Notes: generated from the letters alone by a model not told the origin. 41,803 bases of DNA from Azospirillum isscasi (GCF_030849505.1 NZ_JAUJFI010000033.1:1-41803), one strand, 5' to 3'. Counted from the first letter of the stretch, positions 1 to 10,260 are shown. Numbers and translations are program-made.

Positions 1-910
1 GCGCCGGGGCGGCGGTACCGGCGGGTCCGGCGGCGGGCCAGCCCGGAACGCGCGGACCCCACCAGGGCTGCGACAGGGCGGCGGCGCCGACCAGAAGGGC
101 GACCAGCGACACGGCGGTGGCGAAACCGGCACCGGAGCGGCGCTCCTCCCGCGGAGCCTCGTAACGGGGCGGCTCGTAGGAGGACGTGGTGGAGGCGGTG
201 CCGTAGGCGGGCTTGGCGGGTTCCACCGGGGGCGGCGGCTCGCTCTTCGGTGCGTCGCTCCTGATGTCGTCGGCCTTGGTGCCTTCAGTCTTGGCGTCCT
301 CCGCCTTGACCTCTTCCGCCTTGATCTCGTCGATCCTGGTTTCCTCGGCCTTGGCTTCCTCGGCCTTCACCTCACCGGCCGCGGCGCCCGGCAGGGTGTC
401 GGCGGCGGGCGGCAGGGTGGCGGGCGGCAGATCCGTAGAGACCAGGGGACCGCCGCCCGGCGGCGTGTCCCCGGTCGTCCCGGGCTCGGTGATCCCGGAT
501 TCGGTCTTCTCGGCCTCGGCCTTGGCGGGCTCGGCGCCCTCCGGGAGGGGAGCGGCGGAGGCGACGATGACGGCGTCGGGCGGCAGCGGCGTCACCGAAT
601 CGGCGGCGTCGGGGGCGTTGCGGTCCTCGCTCGGCGTGGCGGCTTCCAGGTCGGCTTCGCTCAGCTTGATCCGGTGCTTGGCGGCGGAGGCGCGCAGATC
701 GGCGTGGCGGGCCAGCGGGATGGCGCCGCGCTTCTTCCAGCCCTGCACCGTGGTGACCGGGATGTCCAGCTTGTGCGCCATGGGGCGGATGCCGCCGAAG
801 CGTTCGATGATGCGTTCGACGGCGGGGCCGCCGGAGGAAGCCTGGTTCTGGTCGGACGGCGTGTGGCCGTTCGGGTCAGCCTCGTGTTCGGAGCCTGGGC
901 GAGGGGTCAT
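1..910 (-). CDS. Mic60/mitofilin-like inner-membrane protein with N-terminal HTH-like segment (partial, C-terminus outside window)
   Basis: An open frame of 303 codons runs from the ATG at 908-910 to the window edge without a stop. Residues about 30-60 (IIERFGGIRPMAHKLDIPVT, then VQGWKKRGAIPLARH) look like a short helix-turn-helix. A long low-complexity Pro/Ala/Glu/Lys region with repeated KAEE(A/V)KAE(E/D) blocks follows. A single membrane span (FATAVSLVALLVGAAAL) lies near residue 270, so most of the protein would sit in the periplasm. Alphaproteobacterial mitofilin (COG4223) proteins have this build and sit behind hemC-hemD, where they are linked to envelope and intracytoplasmic membrane architecture. 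The start is 61 bp after the hemD stop, so it is probably in the same operon. The family call rests on architecture and context, since the diagnostic C-terminal domain is not visible. Confidence 0.75.
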   Translation of the reverse strand, partial: MTPRPGSEHEADPNGHTPSDQNQASSGGPAVERIIERFGGIRPMAHKLDIPVTTVQGWKKRGAIPLARHADLRASAAKHRIKLSEADLEAATPSEDRNAPDAADSVTPLPPDAVIVASAAPLPEGAEPAKAEAEKTESGITEPGTTGDTPPGGGPLVSTDLPPATLPPAADTLPGAAAGEVKAEEAKAEETRIDEIKAEEVKAEDAKTEGTKADDIRSDAPKSEPPPPVEPAKPAYGTASTTSSYEPPRYEAPREERRSGAGFATAVSLVALLVGAAALSQPWWGPRVPGWPAAGPAGTAAPA

Positions 911-971
911 TGGGTGCCTTCTGGTCGCAGTTGTTCTCGACGAACGCCACAAAGCCCCCAAGCGGATGCGC

Positions 972-1727
972 TCAAGCCCGGCCCGTGCCGCCGGAGGGGT
1001 CCGGCAGCAGGCCGAGCAGCGACTCCTGCTCCGGCCGTGGCGCCACCCGTACGCTCTGCCACGGTGTCACTCCCAGTTCACCGTACGTGCGGGCGGCCTC
1101 CGCGACCGCGGGGCTGAGGCAGAGCGCGTCCACTGTACGACAGCGGTCGATCAGCCCGGCCTCGGCGACAAGCCTAACAAACGAACGGGCGGTACGGGGA
1201 GAGAAAAACAACACCGCGTCCAGTGTTCCCGTACGCAGCGCCGCGGCGGTGCCGTCCGACAGGCGTTCGGTCGGAACGGCGTCGTACAGCGTTTCCCGCA
1301 GGACGGAAAAACCGGCCTCCGCCAGCAGGCCCGACAGATCCCCCGCGAGCTTGGTTCCTGCGACATGAAGTAGCGGACCGGCGGTTGCGGTGCAGCGTCC
1401 GCGCACCAGGGCGGCCAGCGCGTACACGTCGCCGGACGCGCTCTCGACCTGTGCGAATCCGGCCTCCCGCGCGGCGGTGGCAGTGGCGTCGCCGACCGCA
1501 TAGGCCGGACGGTCGCGCCGGCTCGTACGTCTGGCGTAACCCCGTACGCCGTTCGCGCTGGTGAAGAGAAGGGCCTGTACGTTCCCGACGTCCGGCTCCG
1601 GCCCGTCCAGCCAGCGGATCTCCAGCATCGGTTCCAGCGAGACGCGGAACCCCAGGCCGCGCAGGCGCGCGGCCAGAGGCTCGGAATCCTCCGCCGGACG
1701 GGTGACCAGGATGTTCGGCCCTCCCAT
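972..1727 (-). CDS. hemD: Uroporphyrinogen-III synthase
   Basis: This 251-residue cytosolic enzyme would close and isomerise the linear tetrapyrrole hydroxymethylbilane to uroporphyrinogen III in heme, siroheme and cobalamin synthesis. The N-terminus ILVTRPAEDSEPLAARLRGL is the standard HemD opening. LLFTSANGVRGYARR, AYAVGDATATAAREAGF and LDAVLFFSPRTARSFVRL are the moderately conserved blocks of the two-lobed fold. The frame stays open upstream, but the ATG at 1727 was chosen because the homologous sequence begins there and the extension would overlap hemC. It lies 13 bp behind hemC. HemD sequences vary widely, so position after hemC is a large part of the support. Confidence 0.93.
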   Translation of the reverse strand: MGGPNILVTRPAEDSEPLAARLRGLGFRVSLEPMLEIRWLDGPEPDVGNVQALLFTSANGVRGYARRTSRRDRPAYAVGDATATAAREAGFAQVESASGDVYALAALVRGRCTATAGPLLHVAGTKLAGDLSGLLAEAGFSVLRETLYDAVPTERLSDGTAAALRTGTLDAVLFFSPRTARSFVRLVAEAGLIDRCRTVDALCLSPAVAEAARTYGELGVTPWQSVRVAPRPEQESLLGLLPDPSGGTGRA

Positions 1728-1740
1728 CGCGGGCGGCCCT

Positions 1741-2679
1741 TTACGCCTGGAAGAAGCCGGGCGGCAGGACCGCCTTGATCTCCGCCCCGGCGTCGGCGCC
1801 GATCGCCGCGGCGTCGCCGGCAAGGCCCCTGCGCTCCGCCCGGAAGACCTGCCGCCCGTCGTTGGACAGCACCTTGGCCTTCAGATGCAGCCGGTCGCCG
1901 TCCAGCGTGGACAGCGCCGCGATGGGCGTGCGGCAGGAGCCGTCCAGCATGGCGAGCAGGGCGCGCTCCGCCGTGACGCGGGCCGCCGTGCCGGCGCAGT
2001 TCAGCGGGGCGAGCAGGGCGCGGGTGGCGTCGTCGCTGCTGCGGATCTCGATGCCGATGGCGCCCTGGGCGACGGCGGGCAGCATCTCCTCATGCTCCAG
2101 CACGGCGGTGATGCGGTCGGTCAGGCCCAGCCGGCGCAGCCCGGCGAGCGCCAGCAGGGTGGCGTCCACCTCCCCGGCGTCGAGCTTGGCGAGGCGGGTC
2201 TGCACGTTGCCGCGGAAAGGCACGACCTTGAGGTCGGGCCGCCGTTCCAGGATCTGGGCCTGCCGGCGCAAGCCCGCGGTGCCGACGACGGAGCCGGCGG
2301 GCAGCGTGTCCACCGTGTGGCCGCCGCGCGAGAAGAAGGCGTCGCGCGTGTCCTCGCGCGGCAGGAGCGTGGCAATCTCCAGCCCCTCCGGCAGCCAGGT
2401 CGGCACGTCCTTCATCGAATGGACCGCGAGGTCGGTGCGGCCGTCCAGCAGCGCGTCCTCCAGTTCCTTCGTGAACAGGCCCTTGCCGCCGGCCTCGGCC
2501 AGCGTGCGGTCCAGGATGCGGTCGCCGGTCGTCTTGAAGACGACGATCTCGATGGCGCCGGGGGCGGCCAGATGCGGGTGCGCCGCGATCAGCCGGTCGC
2601 GGGTCTCGTGGGCCTGCGCCAGCGCCAGCGGGCTGCCGCGCGTGCCGATGCGGAGCGGTTGGGTGCGGTTGAGGGTCAT
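1741..2679 (-). CDS. hemC: Porphobilinogen deaminase (hydroxymethylbilane synthase)
   Basis: This 312-residue enzyme condenses four porphobilinogens into hydroxymethylbilane. Family signatures are clear: IGTRGSPLALAQ (residues 11-22), the KGLFTKELEDALLDG block (66-80), DLAVHSMKDVPT (83-94) and FRGNVQTRLAKLD. The cofactor-attachment cysteine lies in LDGSCRTPIA (Cys249), where the dipyrromethane primer is covalently held. The usual GTSSLRRQ reads GTAGLRRQ here, a mild substitution. It precedes hemD by 13 bp, so the consecutive heme enzymes are almost certainly co-transcribed. Confidence 0.97.
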   Translation of the reverse strand: MTLNRTQPLRIGTRGSPLALAQAHETRDRLIAAHPHLAAPGAIEIVVFKTTGDRILDRTLAEAGGKGLFTKELEDALLDGRTDLAVHSMKDVPTWLPEGLEIATLLPREDTRDAFFSRGGHTVDTLPAGSVVGTAGLRRQAQILERRPDLKVVPFRGNVQTRLAKLDAGEVDATLLALAGLRRLGLTDRITAVLEHEEMLPAVAQGAIGIEIRSSDDATRALLAPLNCAGTAARVTAERALLAMLDGSCRTPIAALSTLDGDRLHLKAKVLSNDGRQVFRAERRGLAGDAAAIGADAGAEIKAVLPPGFFQA

Positions 2680-2734
2680 GAGGCCAGTGTTCTAGGCGAT
2701 CCGCCGCGGTTTGCAAGCCCTGGTGACGGGCGTG

Positions 2735-3601
2735 CTACTCTTTGGTGAACAAGTCTTTGACGGAGGGGGCGGCGCGGCGCGCCGTGACCACCATGCGGCG
2801 GCTGTCCACGGTCCAGGGAGCGTCCTCGAAATCGCCGGCCAGCCGTTCGATCGTGAACCCGGTGGTTTCCAGCATCAGCTCCAGCTCGTAGCGGAAGATC
2901 ATCCGCCAGACGAAGCCGTATTCGGTCACCGCGATCTTGCCGTCCGCCAGAAGCTCGTCGTACCAGCCGTAAATCCGCTGGCACTGCCGCTCGTCCAGGC
3001 GGGAGGCCAGCGTGTTGCGGATGTAGCGGTTGCCGCTGCGCGGGCTGCGCCGCGGCTCCGACGGGCTGGGCTTGGTCTCGGCGTCGAGGGACAGGGTGAG
3101 CGGGTTCATCACGTCCAGCGCCAGCGTGCCGCCCGGCGCCAGATGCGCCGCGGCGGCGGCCAGAGCCGCCCGCTCCGCCGGCAGGTCGGGGATCAGCATC
3201 AGCACGTTGAAGGGAATGGCGGCGAGCCGGAAATCCCGCACCGGCAGATCCAGCGCCGTGGCGTCCTGCTGCACCACATGGACGCGGGCCTGCACCTCCG
3301 GCGCCTCGCGCGCCAGCTTGGCGCGGAGCTGGTCGAGCATGGCGGCGGAAACGTCCACCGCCCACACCTCGTGCCCGGCGCGGGCCAGCGGAATGGTCAG
3401 GCGCCCGGTGCCGCAGCCGATCTCCAGAACCGGGCCGCCGGATTCGTCGGCGCGCTCCCGGTAGAAGGGCACGTCGCCCAGCATGCCGAGGCGGGCCAGC
3501 GTCGCGGCGTGCTCCGCCCGCGCCTCCCCGATCTCCAGCGACGGGTAGTCGCCATCGTAATAGAGGATGCTGGCGTCGTCGCCGGGAACGTCTTTGTTCA
3601 T
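2735..3601 (-). CDS. Class I SAM-dependent methyltransferase, substrate unknown
   Basis: This 288-residue protein contains the SAM-binding glycine motif [19 protein letters not shown], the acidic post-I residue in [11 protein letters not shown], and a motif IV-like region with the FNVLMLI stretch, as in small-molecule methyltransferases (Methyltransf_25 type). Nothing fixes its substrate. The frame is open upstream through a TTG, but the ATG at 3601 gives an N-terminus ([20 protein letters not shown]) typical of the family. It is divergent from tsaD with 71 bp between the start codons, and lies 55 bp before hemC in the same direction. It could be the first gene of the hem transcript, though a heme role is not implied. 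Confidence 0.85.
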   Translation of the reverse strand: MNKDVPGDDASILYYDGDYPSLEIGEARAEHAATLARLGMLGDVPFYRERADESGGPVLEIGCGTGRLTIPLARAGHEVWAVDVSAAMLDQLRAKLAREAPEVQARVHVVQQDATALDLPVRDFRLAAIPFNVLMLIPDLPAERAALAAAAAHLAPGGTLALDVMNPLTLSLDAETKPSPSEPRRSPRSGNRYIRNTLASRLDERQCQRIYGWYDELLADGKIAVTEYGFVWRMIFRYELELMLETTGFTIERLAGDFEDAPWTVDSRRMVVTARRAAPSVKDLFTKE

Positions 3602-3672
3602 GGAGGGCAAAACCCTGGGAATCCGGGCCAAGACCCTATACCAGAGCGACGGAGACGGCTAGTTTGACGGCC

Positions 3673-4746
3673 ATGATCGTTCTTGGAATCGAAACGAGCT
3701 GCGACGAGACGGCGGCGGCCATCGTCACCGACGCGCGGGAGATCCGCGCCGACGTGGTGCTCTCGCAGCTGGACGACCACACGCCCTATGGCGGGGTGGT
3801 TCCGGAAATCGCCGCGCGTGCCCATCTGGAGCATCTGGACGGGCTGATCCGCCGCGCCCTGGAGGAATCCGGGCTGGGCCTCGGCGACATCGACGCCGTG
3901 GCGGCCACCGGCGGGCCGGGGCTGATCGGCGGGGTGATCGTCGGGGTGATGACCGCCAAGGCCATCGCCGCGGCGCGCGGTCTGCCCTTCGTCGCGGTGA
4001 ACCATCTGGAAGGCCACGCGCTGACCGCCCGGCTGACCGACGACGTGCCCTTCCCCTATCTGCTGCTTCTGGTGTCGGGCGGCCATTGCCAGCTTCTGGT
4101 GGTGGAGGGGGTGGGCCGGTACCGGCGGCTGGGCACCACCATCGACGACGCGGTGGGGGAGGCGTTCGACAAGACGGCCAAGCTGCTCGGCCTCGGCTAT
4201 CCCGGCGGGCCGCTGCTGGAGAAGGCGGCGGCGCAGGCCACCAATCCCGGCCGCTTCGACCTGCCGCGACCGATGGTCGGGCGTCCAGGCTGCGATTTCT
4301 CCTTCTCCGGCCTGAAGACCGCCGTGCGGCGCCATGTCGAGGAGCTGGGCGGGCCGCTGTCGGTGGAGGACCGGGCCGACCTCGCCGCCGCCTTCCAGAA
4401 CACGGTGGCGGAGGTGATGGCCGACCGCTGCGCCCGCGCCATGCGCCAATTCAAGGATCTGCATCCGCAGGGCGGCGCCCTGGTGGTGGCCGGCGGCGTG
4501 GCGGCGAACAAGGCGTTGCGCGCCCGCCTGCAAAGGCTGGCCGACCGGGAGGGCATGCCCTTCGTGGCGCCGCCGCTGCGGCTGTGCACCGACAACGCGG
4601 CGATGATCGCCTGGGCGGGGATCGAGCGCTTGCGGCTGGGCCAGACCGATCCGCTGGACTTCGCGCCGCGCCCGCGCTGGCCGCTCGACCCCACGGCGAA
4701 GCCCGCCATCGGCAAGGCCGGGGTGGGGTCCGGCGTGAAGGCGTGA
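3673..4746 (+). CDS. tsaD: tRNA N6-adenosine threonylcarbamoyltransferase
   Basis: TsaD transfers the threonylcarbamoyl group to A37 of ANN-decoding tRNAs, working with TsaB and TsaE in the cytosol. The 357-residue product starts with [16 protein letters not shown], carries the metal-binding His motif NHLEGH, and shows [23 protein letters not shown] and [12 protein letters not shown], all hallmarks of the Kae1/TsaD ASKHA fold. The ATG at 3673 was preferred to an in-frame TTG at 3664 because the family begins right at the VLGIETS strand. A GNAT gene follows after 13 bp and gpsA a little further on. tsaD next to gpsA is a common alphaproteobacterial order. Confidence 0.97.
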   Translation: MIVLGIETSCDETAAAIVTDAREIRADVVLSQLDDHTPYGGVVPEIAARAHLEHLDGLIRRALEESGLGLGDIDAVAATGGPGLIGGVIVGVMTAKAIAAARGLPFVAVNHLEGHALTARLTDDVPFPYLLLLVSGGHCQLLVVEGVGRYRRLGTTIDDAVGEAFDKTAKLLGLGYPGGPLLEKAAAQATNPGRFDLPRPMVGRPGCDFSFSGLKTAVRRHVEELGGPLSVEDRADLAAAFQNTVAEVMADRCARAMRQFKDLHPQGGALVVAGGVAANKALRARLQRLADREGMPFVAPPLRLCTDNAAMIAWAGIERLRLGQTDPLDFAPRPRWPLDPTAKPAIGKAGVGSGVKA

Positions 4747-4759
4747 GGGGGACCCCGGC

Positions 4760-5227
4760 ATGGCCCTGACCTTCCGCACCGCCGGGCGCGCGGACGTGCC
4801 GGAGATCGTCCGGCTGACCGCCGACGACGCCCTGTCCACGGGCGGCGACGTCTACGGCGAACCGCTGGACCCGCTCTATTGGGCCGCCTTCGACCGCATG
4901 GCGGCCCAGCCGGGCAACCGCATCGTGCTGGCGGAGCGGGACGGGCGGATCGTCGGCTGCTTCCAGTTCACCGTCACCCATGGGCTGGCCCGCCGGGGGG
5001 CCGCGCGGGCGACGGTGGAGTCCGTGAAGGTGGACAGCGCGCTGCGCGGCCAGGGAATCGGCAGCGCCATGATGCGCCATGCCATCGCGCTGGCCCGCGC
5101 CGAGGGCTGCGTCCTGCTGCAACTGACCAGCCAGACCCGGCGCACCGACGCGCACCGTTTCTACGAGCGGCTGGGCTTCCGGGCGAGCCATGTCGGGATG
5201 AAGCTGCTGCTGGCGCCCGAGGGGTGA
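4760..5227 (+). CDS. GNAT family N-acetyltransferase
   Basis: This 155-residue acetyl-CoA-dependent acyltransferase has an unknown acceptor. The core runs from [15 protein letters not shown] to the C-terminus. Motif A with the pyrophosphate loop is visible as [20 protein letters not shown] (R-G-Q-G-I-G), followed by [24 protein letters not shown], the beta5 and helix 4 region with the RFYERLGF ending shared by most GNATs. The start lies 13 bp after the tsaD stop, with AGGGGGA about 10 bp upstream as ribosome-binding site, so it is probably translated from the tsaD transcript. It should not be called RimI without more evidence, although rimI does sit near tsa genes in other bacteria. Confidence 0.9.
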   Translation: MALTFRTAGRADVPEIVRLTADDALSTGGDVYGEPLDPLYWAAFDRMAAQPGNRIVLAERDGRIVGCFQFTVTHGLARRGAARATVESVKVDSALRGQGIGSAMMRHAIALARAEGCVLLQLTSQTRRTDAHRFYERLGFRASHVGMKLLLAPEG

Positions 5228-5297
5228 CCGTCCGGCTTGCGGAGCGGGGGCGCTCCGCCTAAACAGTCGGCCAAAGCATTGGAACGGGGGGCAATCC

Positions 5298-6308
5298 ATG
5301 GCGTCAACGCAGTTCCGGCGCATCGGCGTGATCGGTGGCGGAGCCTGGGGCACGGCGCTGGCGCTGGCGGCCCTGCGCGCCGGACGGGAGGCCCTGCTGT
5401 GGGCGCGCGAGCCGGCGGTGGTCGAGTCGGTCAACGGCGCGCGGGAGAACCGCGATTATCTGCCGGGCGTGATCCTGCCCGCCGACCTGCGCGCCACCGG
5501 CGATCTGGCGGAAGCCGCGGCCTGCGACGCCATCCTTCTGGTGACCCCGGCCCAGCATCTGCGCACCGCCTGCGCCAGCCTCGCCGGCCATCTGCGGGCG
5601 GGCACCCCGGTGGTCATCTGCGCCAAGGGGGTCGAGCTGGACAGCCACGCCCTGATGAGCGAGGCGGCGGAGGCCGCCCTGCCGGCGGGGACCCCGCTGG
5701 CCGTGCTGTCCGGCCCGACCTTCGCGGCGGAGGTGGCGCGCGGCCTGCCGACCGCGGTGACGCTGGCCTGCGCCGACGCCGCGCTGGGCGCCCGGCTGGT
5801 CGAGGCGCTGGGCAGCCGCACCTTCCGCCCCTATCTGTCCGACGACGTGGTGGGCTCGCAGATCGGCGGGGCGGTGAAGAACGTGCTGGCCATCGCCTGC
5901 GGCGTGGTGGAAGGCCGCCGGCTGGGCGACAACGCGCGGGCGGCGCTGATCACCCGCGGGCTGGCGGAGATCACCCGGCTGGCGCTGGCGCTGGGCGGCC
6001 GGGCGGAGACGCTGATGGGGTTGTCGGGGCTGGGCGACCTGACGCTGACCTGCTCCAGCCTGCAATCGCGCAACATGTCGCTGGGGGCCGCGCTCGGCGC
6101 CGGGCGGACGCTGGCCGAGGTGCTGGCGGAGCGCCGCTCCGTCGCGGAGGGCGTCTACACCGCCGCCGCGGTGGTCGGGCTGGCGGGGCGGAAGGGTGTG
6201 GACATGCCGATCTGCGGCGCGGTGGACGCCATTCTGAACCGCGGCGCCGGGCTGGACGCGACCATCGACGGGCTGCTGTCGCGTCCGTTCCGCGAGGAAG
6301 GGCGCTGA
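5298..6308 (+). CDS. gpsA: Glycerol-3-phosphate dehydrogenase [NAD(P)+]
   Basis: GpsA reduces dihydroxyacetone phosphate to sn-glycerol 3-phosphate, the backbone for phospholipids. The 336-residue protein has the Rossmann motif [17 protein letters not shown] at the N-terminus, [13 protein letters not shown] contacts with the NAD ring, the catalytic lysine region in [15 protein letters not shown], and the C-terminal [16 protein letters not shown] signature. A good Shine-Dalgarno (GGAACGGGGG) precedes the ATG at 5298. The strand and spacing suggest co-transcription with tsaD and the GNAT gene. A large inverted repeat begins 26 bp after the stop and may fold at the 3' end of the transcript. Confidence 0.97.
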   Translation: MASTQFRRIGVIGGGAWGTALALAALRAGREALLWAREPAVVESVNGARENRDYLPGVILPADLRATGDLAEAAACDAILLVTPAQHLRTACASLAGHLRAGTPVVICAKGVELDSHALMSEAAEAALPAGTPLAVLSGPTFAAEVARGLPTAVTLACADAALGARLVEALGSRTFRPYLSDDVVGSQIGGAVKNVLAIACGVVEGRRLGDNARAALITRGLAEITRLALALGGRAETLMGLSGLGDLTLTCSSLQSRNMSLGAALGAGRTLAEVLAERRSVAEGVYTAAAVVGLAGRKGVDMPICGAVDAILNRGAGLDATIDGLLSRPFREEGR

Positions 6309-6334
6309 GGGGCGGGAGTTTGAGGGGCGGGGGT

Positions 6335-6442
6335 TTCACCACAAAGACACGAAGGCACAAAGATTTTCACGAAGGGCTTCGGCATCGCCTGCATGACGTC
6401 GGAGGGCGGGGATTCTTTGTGCCTTCGTGTCTTCGTGGTGAA
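6335..6442. repeat. 28-bp imperfect inverted repeat built of 8-bp units
   Basis: The left arm is 6335-6362 and the right arm 6415-6442, complementary at 27 of 28 positions (the difference is A at 6342) and separated by 52 bp. Inside the left arm an 8-bp unit ACRAAGRC repeats three times in phase, and a further ACGAAGGG copy lies in the spacer at 6370-6377. It sits between gpsA and the yciI-like gene and encodes nothing. The base composition differs sharply from the surroundings. Similar CACCACGAAGACACGAAGG-type words occur in many unrelated bacterial genomes (from memory), so this may be a dispersed REP or MITE-like element. Confidence 0.85.
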
Positions 6443-6519
6443 TCGTCCCTGTTCGCGGCACCTTCCGCGGCGGACCCGGCTGCGCTAGGCTCCCGCCCGA
6501 CCGAACGGGAGAGTCACCC

Positions 6520-6804
6520 ATGCTGTACATGTTCCATTGCACCGACAAGGCCGGCGCCGCCCAGGTGCGGGCCGACAACCGCCCCGCCCATCTGGCCTAT
6601 CTGGAAGCGCACGCCGACCGCCTGTTCGCCGCCGGCCCGCTGCTGTCCGACGACGGCCAGGGCATGGCCGGCAGCCTGCTGATCGTGGAGTGCGCCGACG
6701 AGGCCGCCGCGCAGGCGTTCGCCGCCAACGACCCCTATGCCCAGGCCGGCCTGTTCGAGACCGTCGAGATCCGGGCGTGGCGCCGGGTCTATCCGAAGTC
6801 CTGA
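6520..6804 (+). CDS. YciI family protein
   Basis: This 94-residue protein has the ferredoxin-like alpha+beta fold of the YciI/YCII domain. Visible family features are the N-terminal strand MLYMFHCTDKAGA, RADNRPAHLAYLEAH with the conserved His, FAAGPLLSDDGQGMAGSLLI with the Asp-Gly turn, and the FAANDPYAQAGLFETVEIRAW ending. The His-Asp pair is thought to be a small active site, but no reaction is established for most members. GGGAGA lies 7-12 bp before the ATG. An EVE-domain gene follows after 16 bp, a frequent neighbour pair in alphaproteobacteria that suggests one transcript. Confidence 0.93.
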   Translation: MLYMFHCTDKAGAAQVRADNRPAHLAYLEAHADRLFAAGPLLSDDGQGMAGSLLIVECADEAAAQAFAANDPYAQAGLFETVEIRAWRRVYPKS

Positions 6805-6820
6805 CCGGGGGCGGACGGCG

Positions 6821-7234
6821 ATGGCCCGCTGGCTCGTGAAGTCGGAGCCCTTCAAATATTCGTGGGAGCGCATGGTCGCCGACGGCACCACCCATTGGGA
6901 CGGCGTGCGCAACCATCAGGCGTCGAACAACCTGAAGGCCATGAAGCTCGGCGACCGCGCCTTCTTCTACCACTCGAACGAGGGGCTGGAGGTGGTCGGC
7001 GTCGTCGAGATCGCGCGGGAATACTACCCGGACCCGAGCGACGAGGCGGGCCGCTTCGGCATGGTGGACGTGCGGGCTCTGCTGCCCGTGAAGACACCGG
7101 TCACGCTGAAGACGATGAAGGCCGACCCGCTGCTTCAGAACATGGCCCTGGTGCGGCAGTCGCGCCTGTCGGTCTGCCCGGTGACGGACGCCGAATGGGC
7201 GCATGTCTGCGCGCTGGCCGGGATCGAGGCGTGA
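6821..7234 (+). CDS. EVE domain-containing protein
   Basis: This 137-residue protein is a single EVE domain, a PUA-like fold related to YTH domains that binds modified bases in DNA or RNA. The pattern is clear: WLVKSEPFKYSWERMV at the N-terminus, THWDGVRNHQASNNLKAMKLGD (the W-x-G-V-R-N-x-x-A/Q-x-N block), AFFYHSNEGLEVVGVVEIARE, and the terminal MALVRQSRLSVCPVTDAEW. The frame extends 28 codons upstream into yciI, but the ATG at 6821 gives the exact family start. Its proximity to yciI and gpsA is a housekeeping arrangement; no restriction or defence gene is nearby. Confidence 0.94.
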   Translation: MARWLVKSEPFKYSWERMVADGTTHWDGVRNHQASNNLKAMKLGDRAFFYHSNEGLEVVGVVEIAREYYPDPSDEAGRFGMVDVRALLPVKTPVTLKTMKADPLLQNMALVRQSRLSVCPVTDAEWAHVCALAGIEA

Positions 7235-7279
7235 CGGCTGCCTGACGTTTTTTAAAGGGCGGTCGTTTGCGGTGCCGGC

Positions 7280-7564
7280 TTATTCCGCCGGCTCGCGGAT
7301 GACCGCCTGGAAATCCTGCGTGGCCTGAAGCATCCGCCGGGCCAGCGCCTGCATCTCCGCCGCGGCCCCGGCGAAGCCCGCCTCCTGCCCGAAAGGCGCC
7401 AGGGCGGCGGAATCGGACGAACCGGCCAGGGACGCCGCGCGCAGCGCCGCGTCGATCACCATCAGGCTCGTGCGGCTGCCCATGTCCGACAGGCGTCCGG
7501 CGAGTTCGCCGCCGCCGGGCGTGCCGCCGTTGGTCGTGCCGTCCGCGTTGGTCGTGCTGGCCAT
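7280..7564 (-). CDS. Small hypothetical protein
   Basis: I do not recognise this 94-residue protein. The first 25 residues are a Gly/Thr/Asn-rich flexible tail. Residues about 26-90 are predicted mostly helical (LAGRLSDMGSRTSLMVIDAA, then FAGAAAEMQALARRMLQATQ) with regular hydrophobic spacing, without membrane segment or cysteines. It is convergent with the EVE gene (45 bp between stops) and divergent from acsA. The rc upstream segment offers GGGCAGCGGG before the ATG. Codon use matches neighbouring genes, which supports it being real, but a chance high-GC frame cannot be excluded. Confidence 0.55.
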   Translation of the reverse strand: MASTTNADGTTNGGTPGGGELAGRLSDMGSRTSLMVIDAALRAASLAGSSDSAALAPFGQEAGFAGAAAEMQALARRMLQATQDFQAVIREPAE

Positions 7565-7906
7565 CCCGCTGCCCTGCTGATTCGGTGAATGCCATGCATG
7601 CTGACGGTGGGGCGGTTAAGGCCGGGTTAAGCGGCTTTGTCCAGCGCCACGTCATGCTTTGGTGCTATGCGCGACAAATAGTCGCGCTGCCGCGCCGCGT
7701 TCTGGGCGGGTGAATTCAAAAGAACGGGCGATGCGCTGCAACAAAGTGGAACGGAAAGCCCCGATGGAGGTGACGGACAATCAGCCGTTCTGCTTGTGGA
7801 GACGGGAACTTGTGTGGATAATGACCGGCAACAGGGGCGGCCGGCAGCCGCCCTCCAACAGCCCTTCAGGGCGTAACCAGAAGCACTACGGGGGAATCGC
7901 GAGCCA
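7565..7906 (+). promoter_or_regulatory. Non-coding region upstream of acsA, with a 7-bp dyad
   Basis: This 342-bp stretch between the small minus-strand gene and acsA contains no convincing gene. Short frames across it end up inside acsA and have atypical codon use. It holds a perfect dyad GCGCGAC/GTCGCGC at 7669-7675 and 7681-7687 around an AAATA centre, in the position of an operator or hairpin about 220 bp before the start codon. GGGGGAA about 11 bp before the acsA ATG is the ribosome-binding site. No confident -35/-10 pair was found. Confidence 0.45.
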
Positions 7907-9847
<1,941 letters not shown>

Positions 9848-9876
9848 CCGCGGCGTTCATCGGAGCTTGTCTACGG

Positions 9877-9909
9877 ACCGGGGGCCTTCATGGCCCCCGG
9901 TTTCGTTTT
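9877..9909 (+). terminator. Intrinsic terminator of acsA
   Basis: A perfect 10-bp stem ACCGGGGGCC / GGCCCCCGGT (9877-9886 and 9892-9901) with loop TTCAT is followed by TTCGTTTTG. It begins 30 bp after the acsA stop codon. Confidence 0.9.
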
Positions 9910-9951
9910 GGTCCCCGCTTCGATCGGCCACACCGTCCCGATCGGGCCGCT

Positions 9952-9975
9952 TATAGCGAACGTCCGTTCGCTATA
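9952..9975. repeat. Perfect 11-bp palindrome between convergent genes
   Basis: TATAGCGAACG at 9952-9962 is followed by two bases and its exact complement at 9965-9975. It has no T-tract and lies between the acsA terminator and the end of the SDHAF4-like gene, so it is neither promoter-proximal nor an obvious terminator. It may be an operator-like or dispersed palindrome. Confidence 0.8.
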
Positions 9976-10042
9976 GACTCATATCGCCTCATTCGCCGGC
10001 GGGCTTCGGTCGCATGGGCGACCGGGACCGCCGTCGCGGTCC

Positions 10043-10064
10043 AAAGCGGATCGCAATCCGCTTT
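10043..10064 (-). terminator. Hairpin at the 3' end of the SDHAF4-like gene
   Basis: AAAGCGGAT (10043-10051) and ATCCGCTTT (10056-10064) form a perfect 9-bp stem with a 4-nt loop that overlaps the stop codon of the minus-strand gene. There is only a short T-run, so it may protect the 3' end rather than terminate efficiently. Confidence 0.55.
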
Positions 10065-10260
10065 AGAAGTCGGAGCAGCGGCCCTTGAACTCCCAATCGC
10101 CGAAGCGGGTCGGCTCCGGCCCCTGCGGGCCGCCGATTTCGCCGGGCATCTGCTCGGGTCCCTTGGCCGCGTCTTCGGCTTTCGCTTCGGTGGCTTCCGC
10201 CTCGGTATCGGGCTTCGCGGCGGTGTCCGGCGCGTCGCCGGTGGTCTTCGTCTCGGTCAT
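10063..10260 (-). CDS. DUF1674 / succinate dehydrogenase assembly factor 4-like protein
   Basis: This short 65-residue protein has an acidic, disordered Ala/Glu/Lys/Thr-rich N-terminal half and a conserved C-terminal signature, [20 protein letters not shown] ending in RCSDF. The pattern PTR-(Y/F)-GDWE-x-KGRC-x-DF is diagnostic of DUF1674, the bacterial counterpart of mitochondrial Sdh8/SDHAF4, which binds the flavinylated SdhA subunit during complex II assembly. The ATG at 10258-10260 was chosen because the conserved length fits; the frame extends far upstream only as an antisense reading of htpX. No sdh genes are in the window. It is divergent from htpX. Confidence 0.88.
   Translation of the reverse strand: MTETKTTGDAPDTAAKPDTEAEATEAKAEDAAKGPEQMPGEIGGPQGPEPTRFGDWEFKGRCSDF

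Noticed and set aside
213..1373. A long plus-strand open frame across the mic60/hemD region
   Set aside because: It is the antisense shadow of two minus-strand genes with clear family sequence; its translation is Ser/Arg-rich low complexity.
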